The notes beneath the pieces were generated by a model. The model made no database searches. It saw only the letters and a program-made list of their open reading frames with translations, and was not told the origin of the DNA. The translations under genes were made by a program, and so were the position numbers. Positions 30,808-43,806 of a DNA stretch of 64,000 bases are shown piece after piece. The number at the start of each line of letters is the position of its first letter. Within the stretch, counting starts at the first letter, position 1. Origin of the DNA: Legionella waltersii. GTDB lineage: Bacteria; Pseudomonadota; Gammaproteobacteria; Legionellales; Legionellaceae. The stretch is from NCBI RefSeq assembly GCF_001468085.1, contig NZ_LNZB01000051.1:244583-308582 (forward strand), written 5' to 3'.

Positions 30808-31136
30808 GAAGTTATCTTTTCCCACGTAGTGTTTAATTTTACATTAATGCCAAGGTTGTTTTGTACAGCTAGCCCTGGCTTTGCTAAAACCACTAAATCC
30901 ATTGGAGGTAATTTCGCCATTCTAAAACTTTCTCTTATAAGACGCTTGACTCGATTTCTATCATGCGCCTTTGAAATCATTTTTTTTGACAAAGCTAACC
31001 CTAAACGAGGATAACTCAAATTATTTTCTTTATAAAGAACGATGAAGAGGTTTGTTGATATTTTTTGTGATCGTTTAAACACCTCATCATATTCTTTCTT
31101 TTTCAATAATCTATGTTTTTTTGTAAAAGAAAACAC
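30792..31136 (-). CDS. rnpA: Ribonuclease P protein component
   Basis: RnpA assists the RNase P RNA in cutting tRNA 5' leaders. The 114-residue basic protein has the RNR motif in [18 protein letters not shown]. The start is GTG at 31136, directly after the TAA of rpmH, so reading probably continues by coupling. Confidence 0.95.
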   Translation of the reverse strand: MFSFTKKHRLLKKKEYDEVFKRSQKISTNLFIVLYKENNLSYPRLGLALSKKMISKAHDRNRVKRLIRESFRMAKLPPMDLVVLAKPGLAVQNNLGINVKLNTTWEKITSCYSK

Positions 31137-31271
31137 TTAGGCAGATAAACGCTTACGACCTTTGGCACGACGTCTGTTTATGACTAGTCTACCACCACGT
31201 GTAGACATGCGAAGACGAAAACCATGATCGCGTTTGCGCTTTAAATTACTGGGTTGAAAAGTGCGTTTCAT
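31137..31271 (-). CDS. rpmH: 50S ribosomal protein L34
   Basis: The 44-residue reading on the minus strand starts [19 protein letters not shown] and ends [12 protein letters not shown], which is L34 almost exactly. It is the first gene of the rpmH-rnpA-yidD-yidC-mnmE block and the last before the origin gap. Confidence 0.97.
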   Translation of the reverse strand: MKRTFQPSNLKRKRDHGFRLRMSTRGGRLVINRRRAKGRKRLSA

Positions 31272-31868
31272 GATAAACCTGTTTCTAAATTTATAAGGTT
31301 GATTATGATAGTGAACTTTTTTTTAACTGTCAATTTTACTGAGCTATTTTTTTCACCGGAATATCGAAGAAGACAATTGACTACCATTTTCCATCATTAT
31401 CTTTTTTGTAAGCAGCGAATTATTAACACGTTACTAATAACATAATTTATTTATTTTCTAAATTTTTGTTTATTATATAGAAACACACTTTATGTTGATA
31501 ACTCTTTTTTTATATTTAAAAACAATTAGTTAATATTGATTTTATCTTGTAGATAACCCTTGTTTAAGCGTGTTATTAGTTTGTTGATTCTTTCCTTTAT
31601 TGCGTTTTTATCGAATTTATAGACTACTTATTCATACGTTTTGTATCCATTTATACATAGTATTTTTGTTCTCTATAGAACTATATTTATTGAACTAGAT
31701 ACTAAAATGAGTGTATCCTGTTTTATATCAGTTTATTTATAGTTTTATATCTTCGGTTAATCTTTATATTGATTCTCTTGATGTCAGAACCTATTCAATG
31801 GCAATATAAAACTGCGGGTTTATGTTTATCATTTAGTCCAGCACCCGCATCATTTGAGGAGTTATTTC
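31272..31868. other. Probable chromosomal origin region (oriC)
   Basis: This gap of nearly 600 bases between divergent rpmH and dnaA is strikingly AT-rich. Three sites match the DnaA consensus TTATNCACA except at position 6: 31420-31428 (plus, TTATTAACA), 31493-31501 (minus, TTATCAACA) and 31548-31556 (minus, TTATCTACA). No perfect box is present. A 7-bp inverted repeat (TGCGGGT at 31813, ACCCGCA at 31843) lies just before dnaA. Position is the main evidence; L. pneumophila and many relatives place oriC here. Confidence 0.6.
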
Positions 31869-33233
31869 GTGTCAACTACTGTTTGGCAAAAATGTCTAGG
31901 TCTATTACAAGATGAGTTTTCTGTACAACAATTCAATACTTGGTTAAGACCTCTGCAAGCTTATACAGAAGAACAACGATTTATATTATTAGCTCCAAAT
32001 CGATTTGTTGTGGATTGGGTTAAAAAAAATTTTTTCTCTCGTATTGAAGAATTGGTTCAGCAATTTTGTGGTGATGATATTAAGGCAGTTTCTATTGAAG
32101 TGGGTAGCAAACCTAATGATGAAGCATCCACAGTAGTACTGAATAAAACTGAATCAATAATTCCAACCTCTGTTTCCACCAAACCAGTCAGTAAAAAATC
32201 CGTTGACTATAAAAGCAGTCACCTGAATAAAAAGTTTGTTTTTGACAGCTTTGTAGAGGGTAATTCTAACCAGTTAGCTAGAGCGGCTTCGATGCAGGTC
32301 GCTGAGCGCCCAGGAGATGCTTATAATCCATTGTTTATATATGGTGGCGTAGGTCTTGGTAAAACGCATTTAATGCATGCTATTGGTAATACCATTCTTA
32401 AGAACAACCCAGAAGCTAAAGTTCTTTATTTACATTCAGAGCGTTTTGTAGCGGATATGGTTAAAGCTTTACAAACAAACTCTATCAATGAGTTTAAGAG
32501 ATTCTATCGTTCTCTCAATGCCTTACTCATTGATGATATTCAATTTTTTGCAGGAAAAGATAGATCTCAAGAGGAGTTCTTTCATACGTTTAATGCCTTA
32601 CTTGAGGGGCAACAACAGATCATTTTAACCAGTGATCGCTACCCTAAAGAAATAGAAGGCATGGAAGAACGACTCAAATCTCGTTTTGGCTGGGGTTTAA
32701 CGGTGGCAGTCGAGCCGCCTGAATTGGAAACACGAGTTGCTATTCTAATCAGTAAAGCAGAGCAATCGAATATTGAATTACCTTATGAAGTGGCTTTTTT
32801 CATTGCTAAGCGAATCCGTTCTAACGTACGTGAATTAGAAGGTGCATTAAGGAGAGTCATAGCGAATGCACATTTCACTGGAAAACTCATCACGATTGAA
32901 TTTGTGCATGAAGCCTTACGTGATCTTATTGCTTTACAAGACAAATTAGTCACTATAGAAAATATTCAGAAGACTGTAGCTGAATACTATAAAGTGAAGG
33001 TCGCAGATTTGCTTTCTAAACGCCGAAGCCGTTCTATAGCTCGACCAAGACAGATGGCGATGGCTTTAAGTAAGGAATTAACTAATCATAGTTTACCTGA
33101 AATTGGAGATCATTTTGGTGGTAAGGATCACACTACAGTAATACATGCTTGTCGCAAGGTAAAAGAGTTAATTCAGGACGATAGTGATTTTGCTGAGGAT
33201 TACAAAAATTTAATGAGAATTCTCTCTTCTTAA
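31869..33233 (+). CDS. dnaA: Chromosomal replication initiator protein DnaA
   Basis: DnaA opens the origin and loads the helicase. The GTG at 31869 (read as [17 protein letters not shown]) gives 454 residues; GAGGAG at 31856-31861 is a well-placed ribosome binding site, whereas the upstream TTG at 31854 coincides with that site. Walker A GGVGLGKT is at 159-166, Walker B near LLIDDIQFF, and the C-terminal DNA-binding signature is [18 protein letters not shown]. It heads dnaA-dnaN-recF-gyrB. Confidence 0.98.
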   Translation: MSTTVWQKCLGLLQDEFSVQQFNTWLRPLQAYTEEQRFILLAPNRFVVDWVKKNFFSRIEELVQQFCGDDIKAVSIEVGSKPNDEASTVVLNKTESIIPTSVSTKPVSKKSVDYKSSHLNKKFVFDSFVEGNSNQLARAASMQVAERPGDAYNPLFIYGGVGLGKTHLMHAIGNTILKNNPEAKVLYLHSERFVADMVKALQTNSINEFKRFYRSLNALLIDDIQFFAGKDRSQEEFFHTFNALLEGQQQIILTSDRYPKEIEGMEERLKSRFGWGLTVAVEPPELETRVAILISKAEQSNIELPYEVAFFIAKRIRSNVRELEGALRRVIANAHFTGKLITIEFVHEALRDLIALQDKLVTIENIQKTVAEYYKVKVADLLSKRRSRSIARPRQMAMALSKELTNHSLPEIGDHFGGKDHTTVIHACRKVKELIQDDSDFAEDYKNLMRILSS

Positions 33234-33246
33234 TAAGGAAGTTATT

Positions 33247-34350
33247 TTGTTTGATTTAACTATAAAAAAAGAAGATCTTATTAGTCCTTTACTAGCAGTA
33301 GCTGGTGCAGTAGATAAAAAACAGACATTGGCGATTTTATCCAATTTTCTGCTTAAGTACGCTGATGGCCTCTTAACCATTACTGCAACCGATTTAGAAA
33401 TAGAGATCTCTGCACAAGTTGCATGTGCATCGAATGCTCTTTCAGGATCATTTACAGTCCCAGCCAAAAAGTTTATCGATATTCTTCGTGCATTGAATGA
33501 TACTGCTATGCCTATTATCTCTTTTGAAAACGGCTATGTGAGCATAAAACACGAACGAAGTTTGTTTAAATTGGCTACCTTACCGGCAGAAAGTTACCCG
33601 TTAAGCGACGATGAATGTAACGAAGTAGAACTGAATTTACCTAGATTGGATTTATTGAAATTGCTTCAATCTACTCATTTTGCTATGGCTCAGCAGGATG
33701 TGAGGATATTTTTGAATGGTCTTTTACTTGAGTTTGATCAAGGAAAAATCATTGCTGTTGCTACAGATGGTCATCGTATGGCAGTCTGTAGATACAGTTG
33801 CTCTAATGCAGCACAGACACGATTGCTGTTGCCTAAAAAGGGAGTACAAGAACTTTTACGTATTCTAACCAGTATCGAGGATGAAACCGTACTCTTATCT
33901 GCCAGTAAATCTCATTTCAAGTTGGTGACTAAGCAATACAATTTTTTATCAAAACTTATCGAAGCGCGTTTTCCACCCTATGCAAAAGCTATTCCAATGA
34001 ATCAAGATAAACAGTTGATGGTTGATTGTGCCGTCTTAAAGCGAGCTCTCTCTAGAATAGTTATCTTAGCTCATGAAAAGTCCAAAGCGGTACTATTGCA
34101 TATGCAACAGAGTCAGTTAACGTTGATAGCCAATAATAATGAATCTGAAGAAGCCATCGAAACTTTATCTGTGGATACCCAAGGGGATGAGTTAAAAATT
34201 GGTTTGAATGCTACTTATCTTTTGGACGTGCTTTCTCATTTTGCTGAAGGCCAAATTCGCATTTCCATGTCTGATACTGACAGTAGTATTTTAATTGAAT
34301 CATTAAACATTAATGACTATCAATACATCATTATGCCCATGAAGATATGA
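33247..34350 (+). CDS. dnaN: DNA polymerase III beta sliding clamp
   Basis: The 367-residue protein begins FDLTIKKEDLISPLLAVAGAVDKKQTLAILSNFLL and ends in YQYIIMPMKI, as expected for the clamp. The start codon appears to be TTG at 33247, preceded by AAGGAAG; no ATG fits the conserved N-terminus. The stop overlaps the recF start (ATGA). Confidence 0.97.
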   Translation: MFDLTIKKEDLISPLLAVAGAVDKKQTLAILSNFLLKYADGLLTITATDLEIEISAQVACASNALSGSFTVPAKKFIDILRALNDTAMPIISFENGYVSIKHERSLFKLATLPAESYPLSDDECNEVELNLPRLDLLKLLQSTHFAMAQQDVRIFLNGLLLEFDQGKIIAVATDGHRMAVCRYSCSNAAQTRLLLPKKGVQELLRILTSIEDETVLLSASKSHFKLVTKQYNFLSKLIEARFPPYAKAIPMNQDKQLMVDCAVLKRALSRIVILAHEKSKAVLLHMQQSQLTLIANNNESEEAIETLSVDTQGDELKIGLNATYLLDVLSHFAEGQIRISMSDTDSSILIESLNINDYQYIIMPMKI

Positions 34351-35444
34351 TTTTATCTCAAGTTAAAATTAGTTATGTTCGTAATATCCATTATTCAGTC
34401 ATTGATTTACACCCTCGATTTAATTTCATTTATGGTCCTAATGGAAGTGGAAAATCTTCCATTCTTGAATCACTTTACTTAATTAGCTGTGGCCACTCTT
34501 TTAGAACTCGTGAGAGTATTTCTCTTGTTTCACAGAATAAAGATCAGTTAACTGTTTTTGCTAAAACTACGGATGAGTCCACATTAAGTATTCAAAAATC
34601 GCTTTCAGAATTGACGACTATTCGTTTTAATAATCAGCCTATTACTACTACAAGTCAGCTAGCGACTCTTCTTCCTTGTCAGGTTGTTTTTTCCGATCTT
34701 TTTCAAATCATTGATGCGGGGCCTTCTGTTCGTCGTAGTGTTTTGGATTGGGGATTGTTTCACGTGAAACATGAATACCATAAGTTATGGAAAGAATATA
34801 GACGAGTTTTAAAGCAAAGAAATGCATTATTGAGATTGCGAGAAAGTTATGCGCAGTTTATTCCCTGGGATAAGCAATTAGGTGAGCTAGGTCACGAGTT
34901 GGATTTATTACGAAGTGAATACTTTATTACTTGGAAGGAACAGTTTAAGAAAGTGTTGAATGAGCTAACAAATACCATTAATTGTGACATTAATTATTAC
35001 AAGGGGTGGGATAAAAAAGCTCTGGGAAAAAGTTTACTGCAAATACTAGAAGAAAGTTTTGAAAGTGATATGCATAAACAATACACTCAATATGGTGCGC
35101 AACAAGCAGATGTACTAATTAGCAACGAACAAGGAAAGGTCAAAGGAGTTCTTTCTCGTGGGCAGCAAAAACTAATCTTAATTGCATTAAGGCTAGCCCA
35201 AGGGGTAATGTTGGATAAAAATTGCTTATACTTGTTTGATGATTTGAGTTCCGAACTTGATGAAACGAACTATAAACGAATTATTACCTATTTATTGAAA
35301 CAAGACGGTCAATTTGTAATTACAGGCGTAGATCAGGGTTTAGTGGATAAAAAGTTCACTGGAATAAATGATTGCAGTGTGTTCAATATAGAGCATGGGC
35401 AAATTACCAAAGAACACGATGTGGATTTATCGGTGTATAAGTAA
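34347..35444 (+). CDS. recF: DNA replication and repair protein RecF
   Basis: RecF is an SMC-like ATPase that loads RecA at gaps with RecO and RecR. The 365-residue protein has Walker A GPNGSGKS at 30-37, signature LSRGQQKLILIALRLAQG, and Walker B LYLFDDLSSELD. A four-base overlap with dnaN suggests coupled translation. Confidence 0.96.
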   Translation: MILSQVKISYVRNIHYSVIDLHPRFNFIYGPNGSGKSSILESLYLISCGHSFRTRESISLVSQNKDQLTVFAKTTDESTLSIQKSLSELTTIRFNNQPITTTSQLATLLPCQVVFSDLFQIIDAGPSVRRSVLDWGLFHVKHEYHKLWKEYRRVLKQRNALLRLRESYAQFIPWDKQLGELGHELDLLRSEYFITWKEQFKKVLNELTNTINCDINYYKGWDKKALGKSLLQILEESFESDMHKQYTQYGAQQADVLISNEQGKVKGVLSRGQQKLILIALRLAQGVMLDKNCLYLFDDLSSELDETNYKRIITYLLKQDGQFVITGVDQGLVDKKFTGINDCSVFNIEHGQITKEHDVDLSVYK

Positions 35445-35563
35445 AGTAACCCTAACTCATCTAAAAACGCTTCTTTGCATTCAAAAGTGAATGGCGGATT
35501 TACAAGTCAATCAAATAGACATCTATAAAACGTCATGACATATTAACTACGTAGAAATAATGG

Positions 35564-35569
35564 TATAAT
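35564..35569 (+). promoter_or_regulatory. Putative -10 element of a gyrB promoter
   Basis: A perfect TATAAT preceded by TGG forms an extended -10 (TGNTATAAT), 37 bases before the gyrB start. No good -35 is visible, as is usual with extended -10 promoters. It suggests gyrB can be transcribed apart from dnaA-recF. Confidence 0.5.
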
Positions 35570-35602
35570 TTACTATTTACTAATGTAGTACTATGAGGAT
35601 AG

Positions 35603-38023
<2,421 letters not shown>

Positions 38024-38035
38024 ATCATGGTATTA

Positions 38036-38090
38036 GGGGCCAGAAAAGTGCTGCATCCTTGCAGCGAAGCACATCCGTTGTGCTGGTCCC
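38036..38090 (+). terminator. Structured 3' region after gyrB
   Basis: GGGGCCAG (38036-38043) pairs with CTGGTCCC (38083-38090), with one G-U pair. Inside, GTGCT/AGCAC with a nested CTGCA/TGCAG forms a second hairpin. The stem is followed by TTAATTT. It lies 13 bases past the gyrB stop, so it probably ends gyrB transcription. Confidence 0.45.
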
Positions 38091-38301
38091 TTAATTTGAC
38101 TTCCTGTCAGACTAATCCATGTCATCCCTGTTAGATCTCAGTATAACCCTTTCAATAAGGCTGTCATGGCGTTATAAGCTCATGATAATGTAAGAGATTT
38201 CTCAATTAAGAGTAGGCTAACTCTTCGCTAGCGCAGTCTTTGGATACCATGTCTAATCCTTTCCCATACTGGACAGTGCTATCCAAAGACAAGTAGGAGA
38301 G

Positions 38302-39336
38302 CTATTTGGAGGAAATGGGCTGTTGCTGGGTAATACAATGAATGCCTCCACCACCCGCAAAGACATCAATTGCATCAATTTGGCTGATACGATGATTTGG
38401 AAATAAATCGGTAAATAGACTTAAAGCTGCTCGATCATGAGCCTCATGACCAAATGCAGGCATTACAATTCCATTATTCGCTAAATAGAAATTAATATAA
38501 GACAAGGTCAAACGTTCTTGATCCATATAGGTAGCAGGTGGTTGTTCAACAGTGAATACCTGAAGATTCCTGCCACGAGCATCAGTAGCATTCTTTAGGA
38601 TTTCTAAGTTTTCTTGCATATTGTGGTAATTAGGGTCTGACTTGTCGCTGGTAATCAGACAGAGTACTTTACCAGGGGCAATAAAAGTGGCTATTTCATC
38701 AATATGCCCATCTGTTTCATCACCGATGATACCTTTGTTTAACCAAAGTACCTTTGTTACGCCTAAATAATCACAGAGGTAGTTCTCAATGTCTTTCTGA
38801 GTTAGATGAGGATTACGATTTTTGTTGAGTAAACACTCTTTACTAGTCAATGCAGTACCCTCGCCATCAACATGAAAGGAACCTCCTTCCATGACTAAAG
38901 GCGCTTTAAAATACCTGGCCTGGGTGTAAGCAATGAGTTCTGAAGCTATTTTATTATCCAAAGAACAGTCCGAATAGTTTCCACCCCATGCGTTATGAAT
39001 CCAGTCAACACCAGCCAACTGATTATTGTCATTTAATAAAAAAGTGGATCCTGTATCTCTCGTCCATGAATCATTCAATGGGAATGTACGCAGGGTAATA
39101 TTCTCCGCGCAAAGCGCTTTTGCTGATAGTTCATCTCCAGGATTAACGAGCATAATGACTGGCTCATATTGAGCGATCGCATTGGCTACTTTAGCATAAG
39201 CAATTCTTGCTTTATCTAAGCCTATCTTAGCCCAGGTTTGAAGATGACAAGGCCAGGCCATCCAACATCTCTCGTGAGGATGCCATTCAGCAGGCATAGA
39301 AAAACCACATTGTTTAGGAGTTAGATCATTATTCAC
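38302..39336 (-). CDS. aguA: Agmatine deiminase
   Basis: AguA converts agmatine to N-carbamoylputrescine and ammonia. The 344-residue protein has the family start ([19 protein letters not shown]), [13 protein letters not shown], and the catalytic cysteine Cys334 in [13 protein letters not shown]. It overlaps speA by four bases, so the two are cotranscribed and likely coupled. The order aguB-speA-aguA gives a complete putrescine route. Confidence 0.96.
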   Translation of the reverse strand: MNNDLTPKQCGFSMPAEWHPHERCWMAWPCHLQTWAKIGLDKARIAYAKVANAIAQYEPVIMLVNPGDELSAKALCAENITLRTFPLNDSWTRDTGSTFLLNDNNQLAGVDWIHNAWGGNYSDCSLDNKIASELIAYTQARYFKAPLVMEGGSFHVDGEGTALTSKECLLNKNRNPHLTQKDIENYLCDYLGVTKVLWLNKGIIGDETDGHIDEIATFIAPGKVLCLITSDKSDPNYHNMQENLEILKNATDARGRNLQVFTVEQPPATYMDQERLTLSYINFYLANNGIVMPAFGHEAHDRAALSLFTDLFPNHRISQIDAIDVFAGGGGIHCITQQQPISSK

Positions 39337-41222
39337 TGTGCAATATTCCCATCAAGGTAAGTTAACTGCGAAAAAATACTACGTAATTCATTGAGATACA
39401 ACAGACTCTTTTCCTTTGGTAACTCCGATTGAATCAACTGCTTTTCATAGGATTGAATCAGTTTTTTGGTGTCAAAATGCGCAAAGTTTAATACATTTGT
39501 TACTGTATCTCCACTGACTAGATCGTGCAATTCAAACTCTCCAGTATCAGAAAGTTTTACATCAAGGGAGTTTGTATCACCGAAAAGATTATGCAAGTTA
39601 CCCAGTATTTCTTGATAGGCTCCAACTAGGAAAAATCCAATATTATAGGGATTTTGAATATCATAGGGAGGCAAAATTAACGTAGAAGTCACTGAATATT
39701 TACCAGGATAAAGCTTAATCGTTCCATCAGAATCACAGGTTAAATCCTGTAAAATACTATGCATAGTTGCATCTTGATTAAGTTGGGATATTGGTGCGAC
39801 AGGAAAAATTTGACCTATCGCCCAAGCATCAGGAATTGATTGGAAGAACGACACATTGCAAAAGATTTTGGCCGCCATGCATTCATTAATTCGAACGAGT
39901 AGAGCCTCTTCGCTAGGATTATCAATATCCAATTTGTCTTTTATTTCCATACAAATGTTTGTATAGAATGCCTCCACTTTTGCCTTCTCTTGTAGGCTAA
40001 TAACACCATGCTTAAACAGGGAATGTGCCTCATTCAATGAGTGAGCAGCATAGTTATAAATTTCGGTAGGAGAGCTATCAGTAATGGCTTGATACGTATC
40101 GTAAATATCACGAATCACATGAGAGTCATCCTCTGAAATATCAGGTAGAACAGGCGCTTCTTTGATGCTCTCTATGTCCGTAATGTTGGAAATCAATACC
40201 GCATGATGAGCAGTGAGTGCTCTTCCTGACTCAGAAATGATATTGGGTTCTGGCGTTTCAGAGTCTTGGCACAAGTGCTTTAATGCCAGCATGACGTGTG
40301 TAGCATATTCAACAAGGCTGTAATTCATTGAGCAACCTTTATTGGAGTGCGTTCCCTCATAATCCACGCTTAATCCACCGCCAACGTCAATGGTAGTAAT
40401 TGGAGCGTTGAGGTTTCTAAGCTCAATGTAATAGCGGGCTACTTCCTGCATGCAATGACGAATGTCATGAATATTGGCAATTTGGGATCCTAAATGGCAA
40501 TGCATTAATTGCAAGCAATCCAACATATCATGATCTTTTAGTTGGTGTATAAGCTCTAGAACTTGCTTAGCATTCAATCCAAACTTCGATTTAACACCAC
40601 CCGTATTTTCCCATTTGCCAGCGCTTTTACTCACTAAGCGAATACGTACCCCTAGGGCTGGTTTAATTTGTAACCGAGCTGACTCTCGAAGGATGATATC
40701 AAGTTCAGATATTTTCTCGATAACTATAAATACTTTATGACCCATTTGTTGGGCAATTAAAGCGGTTCGGATATAGCTGCTGTCCTTATAGCCGTTGCAA
40801 ACGATAGTGCTTTGCTCATCACCTAACATACCAATAACGGCCATCAACTCCGGTTTACTTCCTGCTTCCAACCCAATCTTGTTATTGGGTGAGCGCAATA
40901 GTTCACGAACCACACTTTGTTCTTGGTTCACTTTTATTGGATAGACAAGCTGGTAGGTGCCAGCATAATCAGTATCTTCCTTCGCTTGAACGAAAGCCTC
41001 ATAAAGTTGACGGACACGATCTTGAAGAATATCACTGCAACGTATTAACAAGGGGAGATGTAGACCCGCTCTATGTGCAGCATCGACTATTGCTTGCAGC
41101 TCAACTCCCTTTTGACCAGGCGTTTTGCTGATTTCGATATTGCCCTTCGTGTTAATACTGAAATAACCCTCTCCCCAATTTTCAATGTTGTAGAGGTTCT
41201 CATCGACTTTTATAGTATTCAT
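39333..41222 (-). CDS. speA: Biosynthetic arginine decarboxylase
   Basis: SpeA decarboxylates arginine to agmatine and uses PLP and magnesium. The 629-residue protein is a fold III (alanine-racemase-like) decarboxylase with the PLP lysine Lys97 in YPIKVNQ, the phosphate-binding segment [16 protein letters not shown], and [12 protein letters not shown]. Length is normal. The gap to aguB is 21 bases. Confidence 0.96.
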   Translation of the reverse strand: MNTIKVDENLYNIENWGEGYFSINTKGNIEISKTPGQKGVELQAIVDAAHRAGLHLPLLIRCSDILQDRVRQLYEAFVQAKEDTDYAGTYQLVYPIKVNQEQSVVRELLRSPNNKIGLEAGSKPELMAVIGMLGDEQSTIVCNGYKDSSYIRTALIAQQMGHKVFIVIEKISELDIILRESARLQIKPALGVRIRLVSKSAGKWENTGGVKSKFGLNAKQVLELIHQLKDHDMLDCLQLMHCHLGSQIANIHDIRHCMQEVARYYIELRNLNAPITTIDVGGGLSVDYEGTHSNKGCSMNYSLVEYATHVMLALKHLCQDSETPEPNIISESGRALTAHHAVLISNITDIESIKEAPVLPDISEDDSHVIRDIYDTYQAITDSSPTEIYNYAAHSLNEAHSLFKHGVISLQEKAKVEAFYTNICMEIKDKLDIDNPSEEALLVRINECMAAKIFCNVSFFQSIPDAWAIGQIFPVAPISQLNQDATMHSILQDLTCDSDGTIKLYPGKYSVTSTLILPPYDIQNPYNIGFFLVGAYQEILGNLHNLFGDTNSLDVKLSDTGEFELHDLVSGDTVTNVLNFAHFDTKKLIQSYEKQLIQSELPKEKSLLYLNELRSIFSQLTYLDGNIAQ

Positions 41223-41243
41223 TGTTGTAGTTTTCCAAAAGGG

Positions 41244-42089
41244 TTAACGAGGCTTAATGAGCTCTTTGTACGTCTCAGGCTCCCTTTGTTTGGGGAATGG
41301 GAATAACCTTCCCCATAAATCGCGATGATTAAAATCGAGTTCTGCAACCAACACAGCAGGTTCATTTCGAGGTGCTTGGGCAATTATTTCACCGGTAGGT
41401 GTACTGATAAAACTACTTCCATAAAATTGTAAATCATCTTCGCAGCCAATACGATTAACCGCTATGATGAAGGTATTGCTCATAATTCCTTGAGCGACCA
41501 TCACTTTTTGCCACATCGGTTGGCTATCAAAACCAGGTGCAGTTGGCTCCCCACCTATCGCAGTTGGGTAAACAAGAATTTCAGCTCCTTTTAGGCCATA
41601 AATTCTAGACAGCTCTGGAAACCATTGATCGTAGCATGTAGGCAATCCGAATTGATGTCCCGCAATGGTGTGAACTGGGTAATCGGAATCTCCGGGTTTG
41701 AAATAATAGTCTTCATGGTATTTTTCACCACTGGGAATATGTTGCTTGCGGGTTATGGCAATGAGTTCACCTTGTGGGTTAAATGCGACAGCGGTATTGT
41801 AACCAGCCTTTTCAAACAGTGATGCAGTAATGCTCACTTGATTGGCTTTTGCCATTTGGCCAACAAACTGTGCAGTAGGGCCAGTGTGGATGTCTTCCAT
41901 ATAAGGAGTTGGATCAACATCTGAACGCGTACAAAAATAGGGACTTAAAGTCAGTTCCTGTAAACAAACTAAGCTAGCGCCTTGTTTGGCCGCTGAATAG
42001 ATTCCTGATGCAAGCTTATCAAGATGCTCTTGGTTGTTTTTGTGCCATTTTTCTTGAACAAGCGCGACTTTAAGTTTGTTTTCTTTCAT
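41244..42089 (-). CDS. aguB: N-carbamoylputrescine amidohydrolase
   Basis: AguB hydrolyses N-carbamoylputrescine to putrescine, CO2 and ammonia. The 281-residue nitrilase-fold protein shows the catalytic triad Glu45 (LQELTLSPYF), Lys115 (RKQHIPSGEKYHE) and Cys152 (LPTCYDQWFPE). YFKPGDSDYPV fits the carbamoylputrescine branch. It is the first gene of the speA operon. Confidence 0.95.
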   Translation of the reverse strand: MKENKLKVALVQEKWHKNNQEHLDKLASGIYSAAKQGASLVCLQELTLSPYFCTRSDVDPTPYMEDIHTGPTAQFVGQMAKANQVSITASLFEKAGYNTAVAFNPQGELIAITRKQHIPSGEKYHEDYYFKPGDSDYPVHTIAGHQFGLPTCYDQWFPELSRIYGLKGAEILVYPTAIGGEPTAPGFDSQPMWQKVMVAQGIMSNTFIIAVNRIGCEDDLQFYGSSFISTPTGEIIAQAPRNEPAVLVAELDFNHRDLWGRLFPFPKQREPETYKELIKPR

Positions 42090-42211
42090 TCGTTTTCCTG
42101 ATTAAAAGTGATGTATTTTAATGTAGCAAAAAAGCTCAATCGATTTTAAATGAGTTTTAGCTCCTATCTTTTCCTTATCCACGGCTTATTGGAGATCAAA
42201 AAGTTGTCTAT

Positions 42212-42255
42212 TTTATCAAAAAATATACTTATATTGCTAGTGTTATTTTGATAAA
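42212..42255. promoter_or_regulatory. Perfect spaced inverted repeat upstream of the putrescine operon
   Basis: TTTATCAAAA at 42212-42221 and its complement at 42246-42255 are separated by 24 bases, 123-166 bases before the aguB start. It could be an operator. It does not look like an ARG box. The surrounding 260-base gap also holds the ravA hairpin. Confidence 0.3.
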
Positions 42256-42314
42256 TTTTAGCATGAAATGTAATCTACTTTTGTGTAAAGATGAGGTAAA
42301 AATGCTGTAAAGTT

Positions 42315-42334
42315 GCCCTTACGTGAGTAAGGGC
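42315..42334 (-). terminator. Hairpin after the ravA-like gene
   Basis: GCCCTTAC (42315-42322) and GTAAGGGC (42327-42334) form a perfect 8-bp stem with a GTGA tetraloop, 16 bases past the stop of the leftward gene. No long U tract follows. Confidence 0.5.
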
Positions 42335-42349
42335 ATGTTGGTTACTAAA

Positions 42350-43618
42350 CTACCAAAATCCACATAAATGACTACAGCTTGACTCCTCGTTTTCTTCCTC
42401 ATCAGAATCTTCTTCTCTGATGGTTGCTAATAAGGGCGTACTTGATTTCCTATCAAACAATGAATGTTGGAATTGCATCGCAGGTTTTTCTGTATCAACC
42501 CTTGATGATGGTGACTTCGTTGTCTGATCAGTACGCGTTGGGGTTGGCTCCTGAAGCCTAACGGAAGGGGCTTTTAAAGCCGATTCCTTTTTATTCGTCA
42601 TTGCACTAGCGATTAGTCTAAAAGTACTGTCTTGATTTGCAGCATTTGGATTGATCCATTCCAGTTTGCGGCCAATTTCGGCAATAACTTGCTGTTCCTG
42701 GCAAGATAATTTTTCACCAATGAGTTGTTCTTTTCCCTTCAACAGAGGTGGAAATAGTTCAGCAAATTCAAGACACAAATCCGCATCGAAGGCTGGGCTA
42801 GTGAAAAATTGTTCTGGGTTATCACCTAACAGAGTTAACTCGATATTCCGTTGTAATTCAAAGGCTGCAGAGGTACGTGAAGTAAGCTCTCCCTCGGGGC
42901 TTAATGTTTTTATTAATCCTGCAATGGCGCTTCTTTTTTCAGTCGGAGTACTTAGTGCTAACTTTGCTGCAATGGATGATTCTTTGCCCTTGGTGCAGTT
43001 AAACAGCTCAGAAAATTCAACGCAAGCATCATGGTTATATTCCCTGCTGTTGAAAAAGTCATAGGGCTTATCACCTAATAGTAATCGCTCGATATCTCGA
43101 GAAATTGCAAAAGCTTGAGAGACTTTGCCTGCAAAAACAGTTTCACGAAATACATTGTTTAGATTTCGTGCTATTTGGGAGCGATTTTTTTCTGGAGTGC
43201 TTTGAGCTAGGCGGACAGCAATCGAGAGTTCGCACTTATTGACCACGTTTAATGCTAATGTATTGAATTTGGTAAAGAGCTCATCGTCAAATTCTTTATC
43301 CAGAAGCAATAAATGGGGGGCTTTATTTCTAAGGTCTGTTAAAGCGACTAGCCTTTGTTTAACTTCGTAAGCTTGAGATAAATAAGGGTAGAATGTATCT
43401 TGATCATTGCGATGGGTTGTGTTTGCAGCCTCAATGACATGACGGAATCCTTTCATCTCTTCATTAGGGCAGTCCAATACCATTCTGGATGCCACAGCAA
43501 TTTTTTGCTCTTCGTTTAGCTTATTCAGTTCTGTATGGTGCTCAGCCAACGAATCAGAACTACCTAACTCTTGATATGGATGTTCTAATTTTTGAATTTC
43601 TTCGCAGGTGTATGTCAT
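42350..43618 (-). CDS. ravA: RavA-like candidate Dot/Icm effector
   Basis: The 422-residue protein is soluble and helical with no signal peptide. Two internal segments are similar: around 135-215 and 220-300 both run SIA(V/A)(R/K)LA-STPE(K)R(S)-IA, then FELQRNIELTLLGDNPEQFF or the DIERLLLGDKPYDFF equivalent. This suggests a duplicated helical unit of about 80-85 residues. The C-terminus contains REEDSDEEENEESS, a strong E-block, then SHLCGFW. Between the speA operon and hfq, it is where L. pneumophila has the effector gene ravA (lpg0008, from memory). Function is unknown in the family; orthology rests on position. Confidence 0.75.
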   Translation of the reverse strand: MTYTCEEIQKLEHPYQELGSSDSLAEHHTELNKLNEEQKIAVASRMVLDCPNEEMKGFRHVIEAANTTHRNDQDTFYPYLSQAYEVKQRLVALTDLRNKAPHLLLLDKEFDDELFTKFNTLALNVVNKCELSIAVRLAQSTPEKNRSQIARNLNNVFRETVFAGKVSQAFAISRDIERLLLGDKPYDFFNSREYNHDACVEFSELFNCTKGKESSIAAKLALSTPTEKRSAIAGLIKTLSPEGELTSRTSAAFELQRNIELTLLGDNPEQFFTSPAFDADLCLEFAELFPPLLKGKEQLIGEKLSCQEQQVIAEIGRKLEWINPNAANQDSTFRLIASAMTNKKESALKAPSVRLQEPTPTRTDQTTKSPSSRVDTEKPAMQFQHSLFDRKSSTPLLATIREEDSDEEENEESSCSHLCGFW

Positions 43619-43806
43619 TAAAATCTCCTTATAAGCTCAGCTTTACTGAGGATGGAACAGCACAAAAAACAATGAAGAACTGTATCTTAGCGAATTCAAA
43701 TCATGTTGTCATGAAAATATACTAAAGTTTTCTTAAAGGATGTCGAAAAAGTAATTGAAACGCTCTTTTTGCCTTTGAAAACTACAATAACAACAAGGAG
43801 TAGGCA

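Noticed and set aside
31254..31445. Plus-strand frame in the rpmH-dnaA gap
   Set aside because: It begins inside rpmH on the other strand and continues in AT-rich DNA with no ribosome binding site; the gap is better read as the origin.
38036..38090. attC-like integron site after gyrB
   Set aside because: The nested hairpins recall attC structure, but there is no integrase, no cassette array and no conserved core site; a gyrB terminator is simpler.
43731..43745. Second PmrA-like site between ravA and hfq
   Set aside because: CTAAAG and CTTAAA are present but the first half deviates and the spacing is not the 11-base period.
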